A stretch of DNA of 64,000 bases from Candidatus Saccharimonadota bacterium. Its GTDB lineage: Bacteria; Patescibacteriota; Saccharimonadia; Saccharimonadales; Saccharimonadaceae. A program made the position numbers and the translations under genes. Where the stretch lies: NCBI GenBank assembly GCA_017404335.1, contig JAFRCN010000004.1, positions 1-64,000 of the forward strand. The letters are read 5' to 3'. The notes under the pieces are model-generated. The model searched no databases. It was not told the DNA's origin and was given only the letters and a program-made list of their open reading frames with translations. The first letter of the stretch is position 1, and each line of letters begins with the position of its first letter. Shown here piece after piece: positions 1-6,332 of this stretch.

Positions 1-2
1 GG

Positions 3-824
3 GAGGAAGAGAAGACTATCGCCAACTCTACTACTATGCAAGAAGTCACTTCTTGTCCAGAAACAATTCCACTAGAAACCGTATATACTTTAACTGACCC
101 TCGTGATAGTCAGACTTACAAAGTAGCTAGACTTGCCGACGACAAATGCTGGATGTTAGACAACCTCGCCCTAGACCTCACAAATAGTACAGTCCTAAGC
201 GGTATGACGCAAGACAATACGAATGCATCCAACACCACGCTTGGCTATCTCAAAGGCACTACTACCGGCACCACTTCTGATCAATATGCTACCGCCGCAG
301 TCTCTAACTGGACCAGTAGCTACAGCTACTCCGCTCCGCTCGTCAGTATGGCAGACAAAGACAAAACTGCTCCAGAAGGAACCAGTAGCGATCCTAAACA
401 ATCACTAGCCACATCCGATAATTGGAAATACGGTGGTTACTATAACTACTGCGCCGCTTCTGCAGGCTCCTACTGCTATGGCAACGGTACCAGTGCAGGC
501 ACTTCGTCTGGTAACGCCACTGAAGACATCTGCCCGAAAGGTTGGCGAATGCCTACTGGGAATTCCGGCGAATATCAAACCTTATACAATAATGCTAGTT
601 ACAATACCTATGACAAATACAGAGAAGCTCTACGCCTACCTCTTTCGGGCTATTTCTACAATGGCTCGGCGGGCAATCAGGGTAGCTACGGCAGCTGGTG
701 GTCTTCTACTCGCGGCAATAACAACTACATGTACCGCCTCATCGCGAATACGAGCAATATCTACCCAGCCAGCAACTACAATCGCAACCTCGGTTACTCT
801 GTCCGTTGTGTGCTAGGGTCTTAG
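3..824 (+). CDS. FISUMP-domain surface protein, DGR target (5' partial)
   Basis: The reading frame is open to the left edge, so the N-terminus lies outside the window; the first internal ATG is at 36. The visible part has hallmarks of the Fibrobacter succinogenes major paralogous (FISUMP) domain: a KCWMLDNLALDL block, a CPKGWRMPT block, and a WWSST...SVRCV C-terminus, which in this family is thought to adopt a C-type-lectin-like fold. The last 64 residues are encoded by the variable repeat of the retroelement; 14 codons there differ from the template copy, 13 of them AAC in the template. The protein is therefore the diversified target, most likely an exposed binding protein, though no ligand can be inferred. 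Codons are mostly C-ending (ACC, GCC, ATC), unlike the G-ending style of the two genes that follow. Export signals would lie outside the window. Confidence 0.9.
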   Translation, partial: EEEKTIANSTTMQEVTSCPETIPLETVYTLTDPRDSQTYKVARLADDKCWMLDNLALDLTNSTVLSGMTQDNTNASNTTLGYLKGTTTGTTSDQYATAAVSNWTSSYSYSAPLVSMADKDKTAPEGTSSDPKQSLATSDNWKYGGYYNYCAASAGSYCYGNGTSAGTSSGNATEDICPKGWRMPTGNSGEYQTLYNNASYNTYDKYREALRLPLSGYFYNGSAGNQGSYGSWWSSTRGNNNYMYRLIANTSNIYPASNYNRNLGYSVRCVLGS

Positions 825-893
825 CCCTAGCAGTGGAGCGTACCGGGAGTAGGCCCCGTTTTCCGGGTTCCTTCTTCTCCCTCCCCGCCCTTT
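632..893 (+). repeat. DGR variable repeat (VR)
   Basis: This 262-base segment is an inverted copy of 3373-3634. Reading the other copy on the minus strand, every base matches except 18. At all 18 the template has A and this copy has T (8), G (8) or C (2). Differences run from 657 to 795; the following 98 bases (796-893), which pass the stop codon, are identical. That one-sided adenine pattern is the signature of mutagenic retrohoming. Bases 798-893 act in the position of the initiation of mutagenic homing (IMH) region and end in a pyrimidine-rich tract (about 866-893). Confidence 0.97.
811..832 (+). promoter_or_regulatory. Hairpin/cruciform of the DGR target site
   Basis: TGCTAGGG and CCCTAGCA form a perfect 8-bp stem around a 6-base loop. 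The stop codon (822-824) lies at the loop. The same hairpin occurs in the template repeat at 3434-3455. In the Bordetella phage BPP-1 element a short cruciform just downstream of VR promotes target recognition; the position here, 15 bases past the last mutated base, fits that role by analogy. Confidence 0.75.
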
Positions 894-912
894 TCAACAT
901 TGGAAAATCTAA

Positions 913-939
913 GGAGTTCCCGCCTAGAGCGGGAACTCC
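913..939 (+). terminator. Strong hairpin between target gene and accessory gene
   Basis: GGAGTTCCCGC pairs perfectly with GCGGGAACTCC (11 bp) around a 5-base loop. No clear U-tract follows on the plus strand, so it may be a weak terminator, an RNA processing or stabilising element, or part of the retroelement target structure. It is not present in the template copy, which diverges from the target at 893. Confidence 0.5.
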
Positions 940-983
940 GGGAAAAGTGCGCAAAAAAATACTGAATGAAAGGATAAAATAGA

Positions 984-1997
984 ATGGTAAAAAAGTCAAC
1001 TTCCAGAGCCGGTTCAAAACAGGGGACATTGTTCGGAACCGAAAAGAGTAACCGAGAGCCGGCTTCGGAGTTGATGAAGATTGTGGCGGAGAAGGTGCCG
1101 TCGAGAAAGAAGATTCTGAAAGATTTTGCGCCTGAAGAGGCGCGAATGATTTTGTCTAAGCTTGAACAAAACAAAAATGAGAACGAGAAAATGGAAACTG
1201 GGGCGGATAAGGGTAAGAGTGAATGGGGTGAAGAGAAGGAACGAGAGTCGTTACGGAAAGATAGAATCCGCGAAGTCAAAAGAATTGCGAAAGAAATGGA
1301 GATTGGGAATAGGAGTAAGTTGATACTCTTTCCGTCGTATTCAAGGAATAGAGACCAGGTAGAATGGTACAAAATGGGGAACTTTTCTGCGCTTTACTAT
1401 GTGTATAGGATGGCGGACCGGATGGGGAAAACACCGAAGATTCAGCGAGACAACGACCGGTTTTCCAAGATGCATGGGATAGTCTGTATCAATGGGATTG
1501 AGAAGTTTTTGGAGCGTACGATGAAGCTGAATGAGTTTGAGAAATATGAGAAGACACTAGACGGGCTTTATATTGTGTATATGAAACAGGCTTTGTCCGA
1601 CGCGGATTTGGCACTCCTTAGGAAGACGGGAGAGTTACAGAAAGAAGCAATGCATAATGTTTTAAGACCAAAGAAAGCTTCGCCAGAACTATATTTGACG
1701 ATTCTGATGCTGGGACGTCAGATTATGCGGATAGTAGAGAAAATGGATATTGTTTATAGGAGCAGTATTGGGGATACGATTTATCGGACTGTGTTGGAGT
1801 TAATGGAGGTTTACTTTTTATTCATGGATAAGAAAATAGACATTGAGAAAGCTAAGGATGATATGATTAGGAAACTGTTTCGGATACGGGCGGGGATGAC
1901 GTTACTTGGTGAGGATGAGATAGCTTCGGCAGTAAAAATATGCGCGGTCGGGGAGACGATTGTGAAAATAGAGATACTAGTTAATGGGTTAAGATAG
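984..1997 (+). CDS. DGR accessory protein: MutS-domain-I-like and Avd-like fusion
   Basis: This 337-residue protein ends one base before the reverse transcriptase. Residues 1-115 are charged and probably disordered. Residues about 125-190 resemble MutS domain I: WYKMGNF matches the MutS RMGDF motif, and KMHGI followed by an amphipathic helix matches the downstream part. The MutS mismatch motif FxE reads F134-S-A136, so Phe is kept and Glu is lost. Residues about 215-335 are helical and resemble the four-helix bundle of Avd, the accessory factor that binds RT and template RNA in known DGRs. Near the N-terminus, Q13-G-T-L-F17 fits the bacterial sliding-clamp-binding pattern QxxLF. MutS-like accessory proteins have been reported for DGRs; that both modules sit in one chain here is read from sequence and needs profile searches. 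A GAAAGGA ribosome site lies 11 bases upstream of the start. Confidence 0.75.
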   Translation: MVKKSTSRAGSKQGTLFGTEKSNREPASELMKIVAEKVPSRKKILKDFAPEEARMILSKLEQNKNENEKMETGADKGKSEWGEEKERESLRKDRIREVKRIAKEMEIGNRSKLILFPSYSRNRDQVEWYKMGNFSALYYVYRMADRMGKTPKIQRDNDRFSKMHGIVCINGIEKFLERTMKLNEFEKYEKTLDGLYIVYMKQALSDADLALLRKTGELQKEAMHNVLRPKKASPELYLTILMLGRQIMRIVEKMDIVYRSSIGDTIYRTVLELMEVYFLFMDKKIDIEKAKDDMIRKLFRIRAGMTLLGEDEIASAVKICAVGETIVKIEILVNGLR

Positions 1998-1998
1998 A

Positions 1999-3309
1999 AT
2001 GGCTACAAAAGAAGAGAGAAATAAGGCTAGGAAGGCAGAAGTCGCCGAGATAAGAGAGAAGCTAAAGGTGATGCGTAGGGCAATTCAGCTTGCAGAGATT
2101 CCGGCGCAGATGCAAGTTGGGAAAGAGTTTCAGGATTTGTTTGGATTTATAAAGATAGAGGATGAGGAGGAGGTGCGAGACTGGCTGAGGGAGCCGAAGA
2201 ATTTGCTATTAGTAGAGCTATATATCGCGGAGAGATTGGCGCGACGGGGCGGGAAGCGAAAAACGATGGATACGCACGGGTTTGAGGCGAATTTGTTTGA
2301 GAATCTGGTCAAACTTCGTGATGCGCTTTGGAGTGGGAATTATTACCCTAATCGTGGGACGGTACATGTAATTTTTGATCCGGTGCAAAGGGAGATATTT
2401 GCGGCGCCGTATGTTGACAGGATTCTACATCATTGGATAGTTGGTACGATTATGAAATGGCAAGATAAGCGACTGATTTATGATTCGTATTCTTGCCGAA
2501 AAGGAAAGGGAACGCTGTTTGGTGTTAAAAGATTACAACATCATATTCTTTCGGTTTCTTGCAACATGAAGAAAAAAGCATATGTGGTACAGCTGGATAT
2601 TACGGGTTATTTTATGCATATTCGGCGAGATGTGCTTTTTAGTCTAGTTAAAGAGAATATTGACAGGCAATTTCCGGAAGAGACGAGAGATAAGCGTTAC
2701 ACGATACTAATTTGGGCGGTTACGGAAGTGGTTTTTGATGATCCGACAGAAGGGGCGAGATTGCAAGGATCGTATCGAGATTGGATAGGGCTTCCAGATG
2801 ACAAGAGCTTAATGACTCAGCCAAAGGGGCAAGGAATGGTAATCGGGAATTTTACTTCGCAGACGTTTTCAAATATCTATTTGGATCCATTGGATCGATT
2901 TATCCATTTTGTGTTGGGGTATAAGCACTATGGAAGATATGTAGATGACTTTTTTATTGTTGTTACAGAGGAGGAGTTGCCGCAGGTCATGAGAGATATT
3001 AAGGCGATTGAGGCGTTTCTGTCCGGTTTGGGCCTAGGGCTTAATCGAAAGAAGACAAAGGTTACGGAGGTGCATAAGGGAGTGAAGTTTTTAGGTGTAA
3101 TCGTTCGAGGATTTCGGCTGTTTCCGTGCCGAAGGTTAGTGAGGAATTTTCGGAAAGCGACATATCTTGTCGCAGTCGGAAAGAAGGATCCTGAAGTGAT
3201 CGTTTCATATCTTGGGATGTTTTCACACCTTGATGCGGGAAAGATCATACGTAAGGTATTTTTGAGTGTCGGGTGGGATTATGTTTACGGTAAAAAAGTT
3301 GCTTATTGA
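1999..3309 (+). CDS. DGR reverse transcriptase
   Basis: This 436-residue protein copies the template RNA into adenine-mutagenised cDNA. Visible RT motifs in order are an N-terminal FDPVQREIFAAPYVDRILHH block (about 126-145), SYSCRKGKGT (about 173-182), the motif A strand VVQLDITGYF with D200, the DGR-diagnostic IGNFTSQ at 282-288 (group II intron and retroviral enzymes have QGxxxSP here), the catalytic YVDD at 314-317, and the GLGLNRKKTKV...KFLGVIV motifs at about 343-368. No maturase or endonuclease domain follows, and the length suits the compact DGR class. The start is one base after the accessory stop, so the two are translationally coupled. The template repeat lies 63 bases downstream in opposite orientation. 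Confidence 0.96.
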   Translation: MATKEERNKARKAEVAEIREKLKVMRRAIQLAEIPAQMQVGKEFQDLFGFIKIEDEEEVRDWLREPKNLLLVELYIAERLARRGGKRKTMDTHGFEANLFENLVKLRDALWSGNYYPNRGTVHVIFDPVQREIFAAPYVDRILHHWIVGTIMKWQDKRLIYDSYSCRKGKGTLFGVKRLQHHILSVSCNMKKKAYVVQLDITGYFMHIRRDVLFSLVKENIDRQFPEETRDKRYTILIWAVTEVVFDDPTEGARLQGSYRDWIGLPDDKSLMTQPKGQGMVIGNFTSQTFSNIYLDPLDRFIHFVLGYKHYGRYVDDFFIVVTEEELPQVMRDIKAIEAFLSGLGLGLNRKKTKVTEVHKGVKFLGVIVRGFRLFPCRRLVRNFRKATYLVAVGKKDPEVIVSYLGMFSHLDAGKIIRKVFLSVGWDYVYGKKVAY

Positions 3310-3372
3310 TAAGAAAATTGATACAGCTGACAGAATTGGTTGCCTACCTCTTGTAGGAATTTAACCTTTACT

Positions 3373-3634
3373 AAAGGGCGGGGAGGGAGAAGAAGGAACC
3401 CGGAAAACGGGGCCTACTCCCGGTACGCTCCACTGCTAGGGCTAAGACCCTAGCACACAACGGACAGAGTTACCGTTGTTGCGATTGTTGTTGTTGGCTG
3501 GGTTGATATTGCTCGTATTCGCGTTGAGGTTGTACATGTTGTTGTTATTGTTGCGAGTAGAAGACCACCAGTTGCCGTTGCTACCCTGATTGTTTGCCGA
3601 GCCATTGTTGAAATAGCCCGAAAGAGGTAGGCGT
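3373..3634 (-). repeat. DGR template repeat (TR)
   Basis: Read on the minus strand this is the donor copy of the variable repeat at 632-893. It would encode an asparagine-saturated version of the target tail (runs such as NNNNNM and NNNNRNNG), the expected form of a template rich in AAC codons. The copy includes the stop-codon hairpin (3434-3455) and the pyrimidine-rich tail. An open frame over it (3442-3687, minus) joins it to a garbled CPKGWR-like segment, so the template probably descends from a duplicated target gene. It is very unlikely to be translated usefully; its product is the template RNA. It is transcribed toward, and antisense to, the RT gene. Confidence 0.96.
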
Positions 3635-4090
3635 TTTATATGCTTTTTTGGCGATTCAGAGTGGCCGGCCTTCGGGGACACCAACAATATACATACAGCA
3701 TGGGTTAAACCAAGACGGCGAATATGATTTTCGCATATAGCGACAGTGAACCCGCTAACGGACTAACAATCCCACAAAGGTTGCGAGGAGACATTTTGAT
3801 TCATCCTTTACGCCGTAGAGTAAGAGGATTAGACTTTTGCTTCAGCTTTGGTCGAAGACTCTGCTTTTGGCAGAGTATGCTCCTTGCCCTTTAATGTTTA
3901 AAGGTGCTACAGCAGGGATAAGTTTCTTTTAGGCTCTGCTGGGGTGCATTCCCTTGTCATTTTAGCATATACTTTGAATTTGGCGCATAGGCTGACCTTT
4001 TGGAATAGCGGGGAGAATGGTCTTGACTAGGGATTTGGATGACTTTTGTTAAGGCTTTAGACAACCGATAGGGACGATGTAAATGCCGTC
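3635..4090. other. Non-coding stretch beside the template repeat
   Basis: No credible gene is seen in either strand. Around 3655-3690 the minus strand retains a degraded echo of the FISUMP CPKGWRMPT coding region. A candidate minus-strand -10 with extended TGc (TGCTAAAAT) lies near 3958-3966 and could drive the template RNA, giving a 5' leader of roughly 320 bases; its -35 is poor. I searched by eye for tmRNA, RNase P and SRP RNA signatures here and found none. Confidence 0.4.
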
Positions 4091-4180
4091 TTTTCGGAAA
4101 TTAGATACTTGACTTTTTGGAAGTTAGACCTTTGACTTTTTGGAAGTTAGACCCTTGACTTTTCGGAAATCATATCATAT
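4091..4180 (+). repeat. 23-bp tandem repeat, nearly four copies
   Basis: Units begin at 4091, 4114, 4137 and 4160. Each reads TTTT(C/T)GGAA(A/G)TTAGA followed by a variable triplet and TTGAC; the last unit runs into the -10 region. A 23-base period puts the copies roughly two helical turns apart. The TTGAC that closes the third unit is the -35 of the promoter for the next gene, so the array may be a multi-site operator. There are no unique spacers, so it is not CRISPR. Confidence 0.8.
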
Positions 4181-4195
4181 AATAAGCAAAAGGAG
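4155..4195 (+). promoter_or_regulatory. Consensus promoter and ribosome site of the AAA ATPase gene
   Basis: TTGACT (4155-4160) and TATAAT (4178-4183) are separated by 17 bases, close to the ideal housekeeping sigma promoter. AAGGAG (4190-4195) lies six bases before the ATG at 4202. The predicted transcript start is so close to the ribosome site that the 5' leader is very short. Confidence 0.85.
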
Positions 4196-4201
4196 TATAT
4201 A

Positions 4202-5413
4202 ATGTACGAACGAACAATTACTAAGCGTATAAAGCAAATTAATGACACTTTTCGAGTGTTGGTTTTGACGGGACCAAGGCAGGTTGGCAAAAGTACTTTG
4301 CTTGGCAGTTTGATACCTGATGGTATGACTAAAGTTTCTTTGGACGATTTATCCTTGAGAGAGCTGGCTAAGAATGATCCTAGGATGTTTCTCGAAACTT
4401 ATCCTGCCCCGCTTTATATTGATGAGGCTCAATATGCTCCAGAGCTTTTTCCTTATATTAAAATGCGTGTGGACGCGAATCCGGCTCGAGGTCAATACTG
4501 GCTGTCTGGTTCGCAACGATTTGAACTGATGAAAAACGTCACGGAGTCTTTGGCGGGGAGGGCTGGTATTTTGAATATGAATAGTTTTAGCTATAGCGAG
4601 ATTCGGCGTCATGCAGATTGCGAAGCATTTGACCCGGAGCATTTAAGGCAACGTGATACTATCGATGTTAATCAGGTTTTTGAACTGATTTATGCTGGAG
4701 GTATGCCAGAATTATATGCCATACGGGGCTTAGACCGTGACATTTTCTACGACTCTTATGTCAAGACTTACATTGAGCGAGATGTGATGCATATCAAAGA
4801 TATAGGCAATACTCGTGACTTTAAACGCTTCATGCGCGAGATGGCCATACGCGTGGGTACAACCTTGAACTACGCTGACGTTGCTAAGGAGATTGGCGTT
4901 TCTGGTCATACCGTGCAGAGCTGGCTATCGATACTGGAGAGCACCGGGTTAGTTTATTTGCTGGAGGCATATTCATCGAATTTATTGAAGCGTCTTACTC
5001 AGTCGCCCAAGATTATTTTTATGGACATGGGGCTGTGCGCGTATTTGGCTGGTTGGCAGAGTGCGCGCGATTTACAGCTTAGTGATGCCTCGGGGCATTA
5101 TCTTGAATCCTACATTGTTTCCGAAATCATTAAGAACTATCAGAATTTGGGCGTAAATGCCCATTTGTATCATCTTCGCAACAAAGAGACTAACGAAATT
5201 GACCTTATTATTGAAAAGAATAATACATTTTATCCTATTGAAATTAAGAAGACTTCCACTCCTCGACGGGAAATGCTTAAAGATTTCCGTATGCTTGAAG
5301 GTATCAAGACGAAACTTGGTAAAGGTGGAATCGTCTGCACTTATGATAAGCTTATGCCATTAGATGGCAATGGTAATAGCATTATTCCTGTTTCAAGCGT
5401 GATAGATTTATAG
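4202..5413 (+). CDS. AAA ATPase with DUF4143 (AAA_14 family)
   Basis: A 403-residue ATPase of a family common in CPR bacteria and archaea but without a settled function. Residues 24-32 form a Walker A (GPRQVGKST) and 71-77 a Walker B (LYIDEAQ). A winged-helix-like region follows the ATPase core (about 220-255), and the C-terminus contains NEIDLIIE...PIEIKKT, the DUF4143 part that resembles PD-(D/E)xK nuclease cores. The gene has its own strong promoter within a tandem repeat and no co-directional partner, so it looks autonomous. Whether it has anything to do with the adjacent retroelement is unknown; proximity alone is weak evidence. The stretch from 5414 to 5522 that follows shows no gene. 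Confidence 0.85.
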   Translation: MYERTITKRIKQINDTFRVLVLTGPRQVGKSTLLGSLIPDGMTKVSLDDLSLRELAKNDPRMFLETYPAPLYIDEAQYAPELFPYIKMRVDANPARGQYWLSGSQRFELMKNVTESLAGRAGILNMNSFSYSEIRRHADCEAFDPEHLRQRDTIDVNQVFELIYAGGMPELYAIRGLDRDIFYDSYVKTYIERDVMHIKDIGNTRDFKRFMREMAIRVGTTLNYADVAKEIGVSGHTVQSWLSILESTGLVYLLEAYSSNLLKRLTQSPKIIFMDMGLCAYLAGWQSARDLQLSDASGHYLESYIVSEIIKNYQNLGVNAHLYHLRNKETNEIDLIIEKNNTFYPIEIKKTSTPRREMLKDFRMLEGIKTKLGKGGIVCTYDKLMPLDGNGNSIIPVSSVIDL

Positions 5414-5522
5414 AATTGCTGATTAGATTTAGAGGGTATTCGACTGAGTGGAAATTTAGGATTTTCGCGCGGAAGGTTTGAGAGTTAGCCGACTAAATGA
5501 ACGGATATTGAGTAATAAAAAA

Positions 5523-5599
5523 TGGTGCGAATGAAGAGACTCTAACTCTCGACCTCTTCCTTGGCAAGGAAGCGCTCTAAACAACTGAGCTACATTCGC
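5523..5599 (-). tRNA. tRNA-Gly(GCC)
   Basis: On the minus strand a full cloverleaf can be folded: acceptor GCGAATG/CATTCGC, anticodon stem CTTCC/GGAAG with loop TTGCCAA giving anticodon GCC, and an encoded CCA end (5523-5525). Confidence 0.95.
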
Positions 5600-5654
5600 A
5601 CGATAGAACAATTATAGCACACTTTTTTAGATTTTGGGAAAAATATAGTAGATG

Positions 5655-5663
5655 TGTTATAAT
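5655..5663 (+). promoter_or_regulatory. Extended -10 promoter of lemA
   Basis: TGT-TATAAT lies 24 bases before the lemA ATG, leaving room for the Shine-Dalgarno site AAAGGAG at 5676-5682. No good -35 is seen. Confidence 0.65.
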
Positions 5664-5687
5664 AGAGGGGTAATAAAGGAGATAAAA

Positions 5688-6266
5688 ATGTCCACTGGTG
5701 GAATAATAGCAATTGTAATTGTCTTGGTAATCGTTGCGATTATTGGGATGATTATCGGTATATATAATAGCTTAGTGAAGCTCGACGAGCGAGTAAATGA
5801 AGCATGGAGCGATATTACAGTCCAGCTTAAATATCGTGCAGATTTGATCCCGAATGTTGTCGAGACGGTAAAAGGTTACGCGAAGCACGAAAACGAAACG
5901 TTTAAGATGGTGACCGAAGCGCGTTCGGCAGTGATGGGCGCGAAAACGGTGAAACAAGCCGCCGAGGCCGAGAAGGAAATGCAAGGCGCGCTCGGGCGAA
6001 TTTTTGCGATTGCGGAGTCGTATCCGGAGCTTAAAGCGAATACTAATTTCGTCAAACTTCAAGAGCAACTTCAAGACGTTGAGGATAAAATCCAAGCGGC
6101 TCGCCGGTTTTACAACGCGGGAGCAAAAGAGCTTAATACGAAAATTAAAACTTTCCCGACTAACTTTGTGAATAATATGATTGGGCATTTTAAGAAACGC
6201 GATTATTTCGAAGTTGCGGAAAGCGAAAAAGCGAAAATCGAAAAAGCGCCGGAAGTAAAATTCTAA
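5688..6266 (+). CDS. lemA: LemA family membrane protein
   Basis: A 192-residue LemA-type protein: a short exposed N-terminus, one membrane helix (about 6-28), the NSLV..DERVNEAWSDI segment typical of the family, then a long helical bundle with LIPNVVETVKGYA and a C-terminal FNxxI-type helix. The start at 5688 is chosen because AAAGGAG precedes it at proper spacing; an upstream in-frame extension to 5652 overlaps the promoter. LemA is commonly encoded beside the membrane protease HtpX, as here. Its molecular role is not settled; envelope stress or protease partnership is inferred from context. Confidence 0.92.
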   Translation: MSTGGIIAIVIVLVIVAIIGMIIGIYNSLVKLDERVNEAWSDITVQLKYRADLIPNVVETVKGYAKHENETFKMVTEARSAVMGAKTVKQAAEAEKEMQGALGRIFAIAESYPELKANTNFVKLQEQLQDVEDKIQAARRFYNAGAKELNTKIKTFPTNFVNNMIGHFKKRDYFEVAESEKAKIEKAPEVKF

Positions 6267-6278
6267 AGCATGTTTTTG

Positions 6279-6317
6279 AATCATACTAGTATGTTTATAA
6301 AACATACTAGTATGATT
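6279..6317 (+). promoter_or_regulatory. 18-bp perfect hairpin built from two CATACTAGTATG palindromes
   Basis: Bases 6279-6296 are the exact reverse complement of 6300-6317, with a 3-base loop. Each arm contains the self-palindrome CATACTAGTATG (6282-6293 and 6303-6314). It sits between lemA and htpX, 16 bases before the htpX start. It could be an RNA hairpin that trims htpX expression or a pair of operators for a dimeric regulator. The U-tract is poor, so a full terminator is less likely. Confidence 0.7.
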
Positions 6318-6332
6318 TTATGAAAGGCGGAT

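Noticed and set aside
1999-3309. RT considered as group II intron or retron enzyme
   Set aside because: No maturase or endonuclease domain or intron RNA; the IGxxxSQ motif and the template/variable repeat pair are DGR-specific.
3442-3687. An open frame over the template repeat encoding an Asn-rich FISUMP tail
   Set aside because: It lacks the rest of the protein and a ribosome site; the adenine-rich coding is explained by its being the DGR template, not a gene.
3640-4090. Non-coding stretch considered as tmRNA, RNase P RNA or SRP RNA
   Set aside because: No tRNA-like ends, no tag frame, no conserved P4 or SRP loop sequences could be found.
4091-4180. Tandem repeats considered as a CRISPR array
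   Set aside because: Units are contiguous with no unique spacers, and no cas gene is nearby.
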